64,000 bases of DNA from Thermoplasma sp. Kam2015 (GTDB lineage: Archaea; Thermoplasmatota; Thermoplasmata; Thermoplasmatales; Thermoplasmataceae), in NCBI RefSeq assembly GCF_003205235.1, contig NZ_QJSM01000020.1, forward strand, positions 124,001 through 188,000, written 5' to 3'. The notes below the pieces were generated by a model. It was not told the DNA's origin. It saw only the letters and a list, made by a program, of their open reading frames with translations, and searched no databases. Made by a program: the position numbers and the translations under genes. Shown in pieces: positions 1 through 8,571 of the stretch (position 1 is its first letter; the number at the start of each line of letters is the position of its first letter).

Positions 1-275
1 AATACCCTCTCATCACAAAAGGGACGGAAATTTCTTACTCGACGACATGCAGCTGATGTCCGCATGAATCAGGTATCCCGCTGGAGACGTTTTTGCGGAC
101 ATGCATTCGGATTTCAGCGATCTTACCAGAGACAGAGTTTTCGTGCAGAGCTAATGCCAAAATAATAAACAAGATAAAAATTGGAAAATCCGCAAAAATT
201 CTGAAAACAAAGATATCAGAAGGTATATTTTTATTAATACAAAGCTTTAAATAATAAGTCTAATTATTAAAATTA
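1..275. other. Left-edge non-coding stretch with a possible gene remnant
   Basis: No intact gene is visible. One forward frame from about position 3 to 168 is open except for a single TGA near 67-69. Its second half reads like protein (DVFADMHSDFSDL). It could be the decayed tail of a gene that begins left of the window, but it is too short to identify. The last 30 bases hold the promoter of the next gene. Confidence 0.2.
246..253 (+). promoter_or_regulatory. TATA box of the 276 gene
   Basis: TTTAAATA is centred about 26 nt before the ATG at 276. This is the spacing expected for an archaeal TATA box with transcription starting at the start codon. There is no Shine-Dalgarno sequence in front of the ATG, which supports a leaderless mRNA. 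Confidence 0.6.
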
Positions 276-1031
276 ATGGGTTCTTCTTCCCTTTCTAAAC
301 GGAAGGTCATAGTGATTTTCGTTTCTATCGTTTTAATTTCTGCTTTTGTAGCATGGTTGGCTCATATATCATTGAATAAAAACTCAAATAATGATCAGAC
401 TGGATCTGAAGCCAATTATAACGTGACTACGTTATATTTTAATGGATATCAATTCACATTAGTAGCAGGAAAACAGGTCATAATTTCTGGTCCAGATATG
501 TCGATTATGTTAAATTTCTCTCCCTTTGTGGGAAAGAATGGCAAGCTTTTGAATGATACTCTGGTCTTCACCGGATATCATATAATAAATGACAGTGTGC
601 AGAGATCTTTGGTGCTCATAGATACATATACAACCGGATCCATCAGCTACATATTCAATCCAGATAATAATACAATTGGCCTTGCATATGTGATGTCAGA
701 GGTTGACAATATGTATGTACGCTTCAATTTTTCAATTGGACAGGCTTACGAAATATATTCAGGAGAATTCCTTTATCAATACACCCCTAGCAACCCGAAT
801 TACGGAACTTATCTTGTTTCGTCCGGTTTTCAGCATAGGCAGCTTTTCTATGAGGAACTTCCGTTTACATCCGTCACAATTTCCTGGGAGCAAATGCCTA
901 CAAACTTGATCTGTTATGAAGATATTTCTATAACCCCCGGCGGAGATTATGTGCAACTATTAACCGGGCCATATAATATTCCACAGAACAGCTATTATTC
1001 CTATAATGCGTTTTCTATTCAGGTGGAATGA
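276..1031 (+). CDS. Membrane-anchored exported protein of unknown function
   Basis: A 251-residue protein with a short basic N-terminus followed by one hydrophobic segment (about residues 10-30), then a polar domain rich in N, S, T and Y with several N-x-S/T sequons. This fits an N-terminally anchored or secreted, probably beta-rich, extracytoplasmic protein. No family is recognised. The start is supported by a TATA box about 26 nt upstream. The following gene has the same architecture, and its start lies 25 nt after this stop, so the two probably form an operon of distant paralogues. Confidence 0.75.
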   Translation: MGSSSLSKRKVIVIFVSIVLISAFVAWLAHISLNKNSNNDQTGSEANYNVTTLYFNGYQFTLVAGKQVIISGPDMSIMLNFSPFVGKNGKLLNDTLVFTGYHIINDSVQRSLVLIDTYTTGSISYIFNPDNNTIGLAYVMSEVDNMYVRFNFSIGQAYEIYSGEFLYQYTPSNPNYGTYLVSSGFQHRQLFYEELPFTSVTISWEQMPTNLICYEDISITPGGDYVQLLTGPYNIPQNSYYSYNAFSIQVE

Positions 1032-1056
1032 CGCCAAGTGTTGTATGGTGATATTC

Positions 1057-1809
1057 ATGAATAAGAAGATTGCTGCAATCATTGCAACCATGATTGTCAT
1101 ACTGATCGTGAGCTTGCTCGCATTCTATTTCTCTCAGAGTCCAGTTCCGAAGGCTTCGGTCAGAAAGGTGTATCATGAATTCCATGAAGGGGCGCTACAT
1201 CTGGATAACATCACAGTAAACATACTAGGGGGAGGATATTCCAGTCTTAAGCGGGGAACAAGCAACCATACTATATTTTCTGGTTTCTATTTTAGCAATG
1301 AAAACGGTAATATTACAGGAGATTCCCTGACATTATCGGACTCAAATACGTCCGCCATTGAGATTATAAACATCACCAACCTGCAGCTGATCATAAAGTA
1401 TGACTTGTATAAGGATCGATTCACGGAGACATATGCCGTGAAGAATATGGGAAATTTTCAACAGCCATTGAACTTCGTATTGAACCTGTTTTCCTTCAAT
1501 TTGACAAACGTGACCATATTTGAGGGGTATCCCAACTCATCCACAAATATAACACTCTCTCCTCAGACATTCTTTGGAATTAGTGAAACATACGATATGT
1601 ATGATACTGCGATATATGGTGTTCAATGGGGAAACGGAACAAATGTTAGCGTGAATTGGTACAGCTTGGAGGGTATGCTGTCCAGTTCAGAATTGACGTT
1701 CGCAGGGGAACCGTCCTATATCTCAACGCAAATGTACGTCTATTTCTCAGGCGTCAAAATTCCGGAGGGGACCACGCTGGACATAGGAAATATATTCATG
1801 TCCTTCTAG
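1057..1809 (+). CDS. Second membrane-anchored exported protein
   Basis: A 250-residue protein with one N-terminal hydrophobic helix (about residues 4-24) and a polar, sequon-rich exterior domain. The frame is open from 1006, which would overlap the previous gene. I choose the ATG at 1057 because GGTGAT sits 4 nt before it and because the hydrophobic segment then lies at the N-terminus. It resembles the upstream gene in layout, and both end in a similar pattern (hydrophobic strand, I-P turn, hydrophobic strand). Function unknown; likely a cell-surface component. Confidence 0.7.
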   Translation: MNKKIAAIIATMIVILIVSLLAFYFSQSPVPKASVRKVYHEFHEGALHLDNITVNILGGGYSSLKRGTSNHTIFSGFYFSNENGNITGDSLTLSDSNTSAIEIINITNLQLIIKYDLYKDRFTETYAVKNMGNFQQPLNFVLNLFSFNLTNVTIFEGYPNSSTNITLSPQTFFGISETYDMYDTAIYGVQWGNGTNVSVNWYSLEGMLSSSELTFAGEPSYISTQMYVYFSGVKIPEGTTLDIGNIFMSF

Positions 1810-2302
1810 ACCGATCGATGGATACCAAATTGGCAAAATATATGAATCACTGAATTTGCTGTGATTCCCCTCTTTCGCTTAAGGAAAAATTGTCCAGCCA
1901 TCAAGATATCCGTTATCGACAGTTATGGCAAATATGATAGAAAGAAAAATAGTTGAAGGGAAATGAGAAAAAAACACAATGTGCACGATCGTATCATATT
2001 TAATCCCAATAAGTTCATCGCCATGAATATATGCAATGTAATATCGAATATCAAAAACATTAGAAGATCCGTCAGTGATGACTATATGCTTCTCAAAATG
2101 AAGGATATTTTTCTTATCGCACATCAGATAATAAAGAGTGGATTGCTTGGTCTCCAGAATGGATATTAAAAAAAATTCTTATGGTCAAGACAGTCAGATG
2201 TGCAATTATCCGAAAACTCCAGCGGATGTGGGATGTGACGTCAATCTTATATTTTCATAGATCTGACTAAAAGATATAAATATGATTAAAAGATACTAAA
2301 AT
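1810..2302. other. Intergenic region, no firm gene
   Basis: AT-rich spacer of about 490 bases. A short reverse-strand frame (1879-2124, 81 codons, open somewhat further upstream) has a fairly protein-like composition (VFDIRYYIAYIHGDELIGI), but it lacks a clear start signal or recognisable family. A forward 68-codon frame overlaps it. Neither is called as a gene. The right end carries the promoter of the 2303 gene. Confidence 0.4.
2273..2282 (+). promoter_or_regulatory. TATA box of the 2303 gene
   Basis: GATATAAATA is centred about 26 nt upstream of the ATG at 2303, with no ribosome site between them. This is the leaderless pattern. Confidence 0.6.
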
Positions 2303-3802
2303 ATGAAGAAGTCTATACCTAATATATTAGTGATCGTGATAGCTATAATAGTAGCTATTTCCGCCTTTTTCGTCGGATTCTATGTGCACCAACCTACAAC
2401 CAATAAATCGGAGGCCTACGTGGTGCATATGGATGGTATCGCCATCTATGATACCTATTACCCATCGAACCTCAGTGGCCTGCAAAAAATAGGCCCAACC
2501 TCCTGGACTCAGTATGCTGATAACCAGTCGAGAAATCCGGTATTCAATTCCGATCTCTCAGCGAAATGGCTGATAACGCAATATCAGAATTTCAGCAATA
2601 TCAGCGCCTTCATGACCGATTTCAAGAACCTTGGATATGGATGGATAACCGGGTACGCACAGATGACAGGCGATGTTGTTGGACCTAGCTTAGTGAACGG
2701 CATAGTTTATGTGACATCCAGTATGGGTATGCTCTATGCCATCAACGCAGCTACCGGTGGAGTCATATTCATGTTGAGCGTTCCCTCTTCATCATTCATG
2801 TCTGAAGCTTTGATATACAATGGCATAGGTTATATAGGATTGGGCAGCGCATTCTTCACCTACGGCCAGGGCCTACTGAATGCAGTTGGAGGCGGCCACC
2901 GTGGCATGTACACGGGAATAACGGGCGTTCTGGCATTCAATGCCACTAACGGTAAACCAATATGGTTTTACATGACAAAGTCGCAGGCAATGCCGACCGG
3001 CCTAATTGCAAACAATACGCTATACTGGGACGATGGGGATGGAAACGTATACGCCTTTAACCTGACCACAGGATCGATCATCCACAGGTTTTATTTTGAT
3101 GGCAGCGCCAATATGGCAAGCCTGGCCTACTATTCCGGGAAGCCCGATCTAATAATAGCCGGATTCTCCCCAGGTTATCCAGTCAATATGTCTGCGCTCG
3201 TTGAGCTTAATCTCAATCTAACTCCGTACAGGATAATAGACGTTCCATTTGGCGCAACATCAGGCGTGGGAGATGCAGTGCCAGCGGTCTATGGAAATTA
3301 TCTTGTGGACAGTTTCACGGGCTATCCCGTTTACGAAGGGCCAGAGCTGACGCAGATAATGGTGAAACAGGTGTTCATGGTGGCGAATGTTCTCACAGGG
3401 AAGATAATCTATGATGAGAATCTAACCGGTTTCTACCATGTGGGCGGCACGAATAACGGCAATTCGCCATTGGTGATAAACGGCACAGCCTATGTACCAT
3501 CGATCATCGATCACGCGGTCTTTGCCGTCAACATATCCACTGGAAAGATACTCTGGAAATCGGCCAGTCTGAACCAATATGCATTCCTGCATGATCAGCC
3601 GACATTCTACAAAGGTGATCTGCTGGTGCCTGATCTCAATAGCATCACTGTTCTGAATTCGTCGAACGGCAATATCATCGATAATTACACGACGCCATAC
3701 ATATATGCCATACAGCAGCCGCTTGTGATAGGCAACACGATGATCGAAAGTTCAATAATGAACTACGTTTATGCCGCACCATTGAATAACGTTATGGATT
3801 AA
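2303..3802 (+). CDS. Membrane-anchored PQQ-like beta-propeller protein
   Basis: A 499-residue protein with an N-terminal transmembrane helix (about residues 5-26) followed by repeats typical of PQQ/quinoprotein-like propeller blades, for example GNVYAFNLTTGSIIHRF and HAVFAVNISTGKILWKS, each with an aliphatic-A-hydrophobic-N-x-x-T-G core. These propellers usually act in extracytoplasmic oxidation or as protein-binding scaffolds. No obvious quinone-dehydrogenase active site is recognised, so a scaffold or binding role is as likely as an enzyme. The protein is anchored outside the membrane by its N-terminus. Confidence 0.8.
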   Translation: MKKSIPNILVIVIAIIVAISAFFVGFYVHQPTTNKSEAYVVHMDGIAIYDTYYPSNLSGLQKIGPTSWTQYADNQSRNPVFNSDLSAKWLITQYQNFSNISAFMTDFKNLGYGWITGYAQMTGDVVGPSLVNGIVYVTSSMGMLYAINAATGGVIFMLSVPSSSFMSEALIYNGIGYIGLGSAFFTYGQGLLNAVGGGHRGMYTGITGVLAFNATNGKPIWFYMTKSQAMPTGLIANNTLYWDDGDGNVYAFNLTTGSIIHRFYFDGSANMASLAYYSGKPDLIIAGFSPGYPVNMSALVELNLNLTPYRIIDVPFGATSGVGDAVPAVYGNYLVDSFTGYPVYEGPELTQIMVKQVFMVANVLTGKIIYDENLTGFYHVGGTNNGNSPLVINGTAYVPSIIDHAVFAVNISTGKILWKSASLNQYAFLHDQPTFYKGDLLVPDLNSITVLNSSNGNIIDNYTTPYIYAIQQPLVIGNTMIESSIMNYVYAAPLNNVMD

Positions 3803-3878
3803 AATAAACCATTAAAATGACTACCCATTTTATTTATTTTATTCTTGAGGAATTTGAAGATAGTGTATCCATCTATTC

Positions 3879-5162
3879 ATGTTTTCCTCGATGCTAACCA
3901 ATTTTCAAATATCAATCGGAACATGCCTTTTTAAGGGATGGTATCTGACAGAAAGGAATTCGGCCATAGAGCATCTTCCGTCTGTATTCTTTCGCTTTCT
4001 CATTTCAAGGGCATTTGCTGCTATTGCCGTAATGGCATACCTGACATTTTATATGTGGCTTATAATAGTACTATATCATTCGGTTTTTCTTTCCGGTATG
4101 ATCGTGACAATATACCTTAGCGTTGATATCCTACTCTCCTTTCCAATCGGGCATCTTATCGACAGGCATAACAGCACCGTTCTTAATATGTTCTCAAGTG
4201 TTCTGATGCTCTCTGGAATTTTATTGATGTTCACAGGCTTCAGTCTCCCACTTTTATATTTCAGCACAGGACTGCTTGTTTCAGGCTTCAGCCTCAAAGT
4301 GGACTCATTCCCAGCTGTAATGAAGAGGCATCTTCATGAAGTTCAGTTTAAGAGGGCCGTGTCGATAAATTATATGAGTGTTAGCGCATCCTCATTGATT
4401 GGAACTCTTGCGGGTGGGTTGTCCATCATCTTTCTGAGCAAATCATTTGATTATGCTATCCTAAGTCTGGTCATTGTCTCATTGGTGCTTTCCTGGCCCG
4501 TAGATGAAGTTTCATACAGATCTAGAGCCTCGGATATCTCCAGCAGGGGCGAGATGAAGTACATAGGATCATTTTTACTAAGGATCTCAGGATTTCTTAT
4601 ACTAGCATTCTTCATCAACGGATTATTCATCTCATTGAATACCTATTCATCTGGACTGTTTCACCTGATTCTCAAGGCATCCCCGGTGTATTATACGATG
4701 TTTAACATCGCATTACCATTAGGAATGATAGCTGGATCTCCGATCACAACAATTGGTTATTTCAAAAAAGATAGACCAATTCTGATATCGATCATGATAC
4801 TTCTGTTTTCACCGCTCATATTCGTCTTGGCCGTCAGCTCTAATCCATTACTTGATATCATCGATGCATTCGCTATCGGATTGATTCTTCCAATAATCAA
4901 TATTCCGATAACTGCAAATCTCATGCGTATAATTCCGCAGAACATATATGGGCGAGTGATGTCCTTCCTGAAGATATTCTCTAGCGGGGCCTCACCTGTT
5001 ATGGGTGCGGTGTTCTCCACTTTATCACTGTTTTCCTCAATCCCTAACATCCTCCTGCTGGTAGCTGTACTTGTTCTGCCTCTGGCTGTGTATGGGATGA
5101 TCATAATTCCAAGGTTCTTCAAGATTGGTGATCATGGCATACATCAAGATCTGGCAAAATAA
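3879..5162 (+). CDS. Major facilitator superfamily permease
   Basis: About 427 residues with 10-12 hydrophobic segments and an MFS-like inter-helix motif (IGHLIDRHN, a variant of G-x-x-x-D-R-x-G-R). It is probably a 12-helix secondary transporter or exporter. The substrate cannot be told from the sequence. The start is uncertain: ATG codons at 3879 and 3891 are both possible, no TATA box sits at the usual spacing, and the first 30 residues fit a cytoplasmic leader. The gene stands alone between the propeller gene and the zinc-ribbon gene. Confidence 0.8.
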   Translation: MFSSMLTNFQISIGTCLFKGWYLTERNSAIEHLPSVFFRFLISRAFAAIAVMAYLTFYMWLIIVLYHSVFLSGMIVTIYLSVDILLSFPIGHLIDRHNSTVLNMFSSVLMLSGILLMFTGFSLPLLYFSTGLLVSGFSLKVDSFPAVMKRHLHEVQFKRAVSINYMSVSASSLIGTLAGGLSIIFLSKSFDYAILSLVIVSLVLSWPVDEVSYRSRASDISSRGEMKYIGSFLLRISGFLILAFFINGLFISLNTYSSGLFHLILKASPVYYTMFNIALPLGMIAGSPITTIGYFKKDRPILISIMILLFSPLIFVLAVSSNPLLDIIDAFAIGLILPIINIPITANLMRIIPQNIYGRVMSFLKIFSSGASPVMGAVFSTLSLFSSIPNILLLVAVLVLPLAVYGMIIIPRFFKIGDHGIHQDLAK

Positions 5163-5240
5163 TCCTTGTATCTCGTACAGAATCTTAGATCAAGATATCT
5201 ATTTAATAGTACGACGCAGATCAAGGTCGTTATAACTACC

Positions 5241-5250
5241 TTTATATGTT
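5241..5250 (+). promoter_or_regulatory. TATA box of the zinc-ribbon gene
   Basis: TTTATATGTT is centred about 25 nt before the ATG at 5271. It decides the start: the mRNA would begin at 5271 and not at the in-frame TTG at 5259. Confidence 0.6.
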
Positions 5251-5270
5251 AATTTCTCTTGATCAGAACC

Positions 5271-5507
5271 ATGGAACACAAATGCAGCAATTGTGGAACT
5301 GAGATGGAGAATGTGGGAGATATGAAATTTAGAGTAGGGGGCTTCACTGGTATAGGCGGTATGTTCCTCGGAGGATGGAATGATATTATGGAAACAACAC
5401 AGACGTTCACCCTATATCGATGCCCTCAATGTGGAAAGGTCGATTTTTACGAGCCGAATGCTGGCAATATGGACACTCAGGGAACAAAGAAACATCATCT
5501 GCTTTAA
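5271..5507 (+). CDS. Small zinc-ribbon protein
   Basis: A 78-residue protein with two CxxC knuckles, C5/C8 (CSNC) and C51/C54 (CPQC), separated by a glycine-rich stretch (VGGFTGIGGMFLGGW). Four cysteines in this arrangement form a zinc ribbon. Similar small archaeal proteins are thought to bind nucleic acid or act as redox or metal proteins. The start at 5271 is preferred over an upstream TTG because of the TATA spacing. Single gene; function unknown. Confidence 0.75.
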   Translation: MEHKCSNCGTEMENVGDMKFRVGGFTGIGGMFLGGWNDIMETTQTFTLYRCPQCGKVDFYEPNAGNMDTQGTKKHHLL

Positions 5508-5588
5508 ATATATGTTTTCATTGAAATTATTCATAAAATAATTTATTACTGCTTATAATATTTAATTATTACAAGAGTTAGAGCAATA

Positions 5589-6222
5589 CATGATCTGACG
5601 GTAGCCTCAGAAACGTACATGCTTTTATGACCAACCAATTCACAGCTGGACATAAAACCACTTGGTACCATTGCAAGAGATGGATATAAGATAGAAACTA
5701 TGAATGGTGTAACGCATTCCGGCACTCACATCGATGCACCCGATCATATGCTCGAAAGTGGATCTTCGTTAGATAATATCGAAATTGATAGATTCGTGGG
5801 ACAGGACTCAGCTTGAAGGTAATACCAGATGGACATTTCATAGCATCAACCCACTTATAAGAGAATTGGAAGGAAGAATACGATGGATCCATAATTTTCA
5901 TAGAAACGGGCTGGTACAAGAGGCGCGGATATACCAGGGAATTTCAATTTGAGTTTCCGGGCATCCCGAAGATGCCGTTGAATTTTTGATAGAGCGAGAT
6001 GCGAAGGCGATCGGAATAGATACGTTCGGCATCGAACTATACGAGAACTCAGAATTCAGAGTTCATAGGCGGCTTCTATCGCAAGGGATACCGTCTATAG
6101 AAGATATTTGTTGTCTGGACGAACTTGAAAAAGGTAAACCACATATGATCGCTGCATTGCGTTTAAAAATAAAGGCCGCCGGTGGATCTATGGCTAGAGT
6201 GATCGCGAATGAATTTGAATAG
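5589..6222 (+). pseudogene. Decayed cyclase-family (kynurenine-formamidase-like) gene
   Basis: Consecutive fragments in different frames match the cyclase/arylformamidase family. These are HDLTVASETYM near 5589, then the metal motif HSGTHIDAPDH near 5728-5760, then VIPDGHFIAST near 5820, ETGWYKRRGYTREF near 5900, and a C-terminal part from 5986 (AIGIDTFGIELYEN, then PHMIAALRLKIKAAGGS). They are separated by frameshifts near 5620, 5810 and 5965 and a stop near 5858. The family normally has one continuous chain of about 210-260 residues. The gene is therefore inactive; the C-terminal frame alone would lack the metal site. Confidence 0.75.
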
Positions 6223-6272
6223 GATCTTACATATTAAAATATTATATTTTGATGGGGGTATGATCGAGAGCA

Positions 6273-6635
6273 ATGAGGGCTGGATATATTTACATGATCC
6301 TATTTTACGTGATATTCATAGTGGCATTTGAATTCCTTCTACCAGTATTTCTGCCGAGATACAGCGCATATTTTGGCTATGTGCCAATCTTCTTCTTTTT
6401 CCCATTCTTCATGTTTGGTAGAAGATATTCCGGCAGTGAACATCAGCATCCAACGCCCGCCTCGGATAGTGATAAAAAGGATAACATGGAAGATTATCAA
6501 TACGATTATAGAAACAATAACTATGATGAATTTGGAATTCCAAAAAGGCACAGGGATTCAATATTTTTCTATGCATTAGGCTTCGCCATACTGATAGCTG
6601 CTATCATAGTATTCTTCTTAAAGATACCTCTTTGA
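6273..6635 (+). CDS. Small integral membrane protein
   Basis: 120 residues. Two hydrophobic segments lie at about residues 4-45 (possibly two helices, with an FFFFPFF run), then comes a polar D/N/Y-rich stretch (about 55-95) and a C-terminal transmembrane helix (about 97-116). A TATA-like ATTATATTTT lies about 27 nt upstream of the ATG, which fits a leaderless start. No family is recognised. Confidence 0.6.
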   Translation: MRAGYIYMILFYVIFIVAFEFLLPVFLPRYSAYFGYVPIFFFFPFFMFGRRYSGSEHQHPTPASDSDKKDNMEDYQYDYRNNNYDEFGIPKRHRDSIFFYALGFAILIAAIIVFFLKIPL

Positions 6636-6724
6636 GTAAACATCATGAAAATTATCTGGAGTTCTCGGTGAAGAACTGAGAATATAAGATGAAGATAGCA
6701 TTTTTCATGATTCATAATTAGAGA

Positions 6725-7345
6725 TCACTGTGATGCCCTTCTGAGATCCTCCCTTGCTAGCAGGAGAAGTATACCTGCGATCACGCCGTTAAAGATCAAG
6801 GCCAGTACGCCAAGGCCAACACTGTCCTCTTCGTATGCAGAAGCTGCATCCCCGGACAATATGTATCTTCTTATCTTCAGTATTCTACTCAGTATGTAGA
6901 GGCTTATAATAGCCATGATGAGAAGAAATACCAAAGGTATCGCGAGGCCAGCAAACACAGGGTTCAACGTTGTAACTCCATTAGGCGAAACAGCGGTGAC
7001 CGATGTGACGGATATCAAGGTTATAACAATTATTCCAAGAAAGATAGCCACAACACCTATTATTGAGAAAACCTCGGCGATCAAAATCATTGTTGGCGCA
7101 GATCCCATATCCGAAGACGCTGCCTTTCCAAGATCCGAATAGGATACTATCTCACCATTGCTGTCCAGATTGAAAGAAAAACGCTTCTCTTCATTATTCA
7201 TTATGAAGGAGCATCTTGCATTCCAGTATCCATTACTCAGCTTCTTTACGGAGAATACATTAACGCTGTTTTCAATCACGCCGTAGTTCATCAACGCCCA
7301 TTCCTTTACCTTCTTTATAACGTACTCTGAGTTCACATCAGTCAA
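6725..7345 (-). CDS. Membrane protein with soluble N-terminal domain
   Basis: 206 residues: a soluble N-terminal domain of about 75 residues (pattern like a small alpha/beta domain, NGYWNARCSFIMNNEEKRF), then about three hydrophobic segments (about 85-115, 125-150, 175-197). The first codon of the frame is TTG (7345); GTG at 7336 is an alternative. No family is recognised and the start is not firm. Transcribed towards the 6273 gene (convergent). Confidence 0.6.
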   Translation of the reverse strand: MTDVNSEYVIKKVKEWALMNYGVIENSVNVFSVKKLSNGYWNARCSFIMNNEEKRFSFNLDSNGEIVSYSDLGKAASSDMGSAPTMILIAEVFSIIGVVAIFLGIIVITLISVTSVTAVSPNGVTTLNPVFAGLAIPLVFLLIMAIISLYILSRILKIRRYILSGDAASAYEEDSVGLGVLALIFNGVIAGILLLLAREDLRRASQ

Positions 7346-7749
7346 AGTAAATTACCCATTGAATATAATCTTTGCATTATTTAAACCTTTTTATTTAAAA
7401 ATGCACAACGAACATATGAAATATGAAAGAGAAACTAGGTCTTGTAACATGAATACAAACTGAAATCAAACGCCATCAATCGTGAGGCCTCTTTGTAGTT
7501 GTGTCCCCTATAAAGAATCAGCAAGCTGCTAAATATGCTGGAAAAGCCTATTTCCAAGATAAAGCGGATAGTTCCCAATTCCATCCTGTCCTATCATTAT
7601 TGACCAAAAATATTCTCACAGAAACATTAACAATATCTATCTTCATTGCGTCAGGGCTCTTTATTTGTACAAATTCATAACATCTCGAGAAAATCTCGTT
7701 TTAAATCCCTTCGGATAAGCCATATATTGGATCTATGGTCTGTTAGATG
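7346..7749. other. Intergenic region, nothing recognised
   Basis: About 400 bases between the membrane-protein gene and the broken toxin-antitoxin pair. No gene, tRNA or repeat is seen. A 78-codon forward frame starting at 7646 is the shadow of the antitoxin gene. Confidence 0.5.
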
Positions 7750-8096
7750 TCAGTTCTCTCGTGAAAAGAGACCAAAATCGTCCCTTATGACTACACCTTT
7801 TCTCAGTGCATCTACAATGAATTTGCTGTGTGTTCTCTGCATCTTAGAAACTTCCTCGGGAGTAAGCATAATATCCCCATAACCAGGTGGCAAGTCTAAA
7901 CTTTTGAGCCTCTCAAGAGGGTCCCCTTGAAATTTCCAATTATCAGAACATCCACATCGCCCCATAAGTTGAAGTCGCCTCTCGCGTAGGAACCGATTAA
8001 AACTACACTGCATCTGAAATCCAGACTCATGGCGAATCTCGAAATGTCCTCAATTACTTTGGTTCTTTTTTCTATGCGCTTCTGAATGATTCCCAT
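7750..8096 (-). pseudogene. MNT-type nucleotidyltransferase antitoxin, frameshifted
   Basis: The frame starting at 8096 gives MGIIQKRIEKRTKVIEDIS and then the nucleotidyltransferase motif GSYARGDFNLWGDVDVLII (GSxARGxxxxxSDxDLxV type). It ends early in the frame TLLRGSKV. The continuation GDPLERLKSLDLPPGYGD, ending at 7750, is in the next frame. The frames join at a run of four G near 7920-7925; one extra G would restore a chain of about 115 residues. In the family this protein is the antitoxin that modifies or inhibits the HEPN toxin encoded just upstream. Real mutation, sequencing error and recoding cannot be told apart from the sequence alone. Confidence 0.75.
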
Positions 8097-8480
8097 TTAT
8101 TTTCTACCTCGGAAATGATGGTTTCAGCACTGGTAATGGCCTCTTGAGCATCGTCCAGAGAATAGTAATCTTCATGGGAATCGTCAGACCGGGCATCTGT
8201 ATATCTTGTCTGGATATAGTACCTGTCAATTTTTTCGCTAAATTTATCAGATCTTCGCCGAACTTCGCCTTTCCAAGCAGCACTGAAACAGAATAGCCAA
8301 ATGAATCCTCGCCGATTCCACGAAGGTAAGCTTTGGCTGCAAATTCGGCTGTTTGCTTCGCCTTGAAGCACGCCAAACTATAGAAACCAGTACTCATATC
8401 CGCATGAGCCGACTTAGGCGTATATTTTGCATTTTTAACCACCTACCGAACTCCTCCTCATCGAGATAACTGCTCACCAT
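8072..8480 (-). pseudogene. HEPN-domain toxin, frameshifted twice
   Basis: Three frames together read as one HEPN protein. The ATG at 8480 gives MVSSYLDEEEFGRWLK. A second frame gives NAKYTPKSAHADMSTGFYS followed by AEFAAKAYLRGIGEDSFG. A third gives KIDRYYIQTRYTDAR and DYYSLDDAQEAITSAE, ending at 8072. Each junction lies in a poly-A run (near 8428-8432 and 8228-8233) and one extra A at each would give a single chain of about 135 residues. HEPN proteins of this type are RNase toxins or MNT partners. The family's RX4-6H site is not clearly seen here. A TATA-like TTTATATATC lies about 25 nt before the ATG. The 3' end overlaps the MNT start by 25 nt. Confidence 0.75.
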
Positions 8481-8534
8481 TTTCAGAACCTGAATTGATA
8501 TATAAATTCTAATAGCAAGTGCATTCGTACGGTA

Positions 8535-8571
8535 GTGAGCTACTCCTAAGCTAAAGCATCGGAGCTTCCCT
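8535..8571 (-). mobile_element. Probable right end of the TnpB element
   Basis: Directly after the tnpB stop, the minus strand reads GGAAGCTCCGATGCTTTAGC and then TTAGGAGTAGCTCAC. This position, the AGCTTAG core and the terminal TCAC are like IS200/IS605-type right ends, where the guide RNA of TnpB also ends. A related sequence is at 24302-24328. Confidence 0.4.

Noticed and set aside
1879-2124. 81-codon reverse frame in the 1.8-2.3 kb spacer
   Set aside because: The composition looks somewhat protein-like, but there is no start signal, and a forward frame overlaps it. Kept only as a note.
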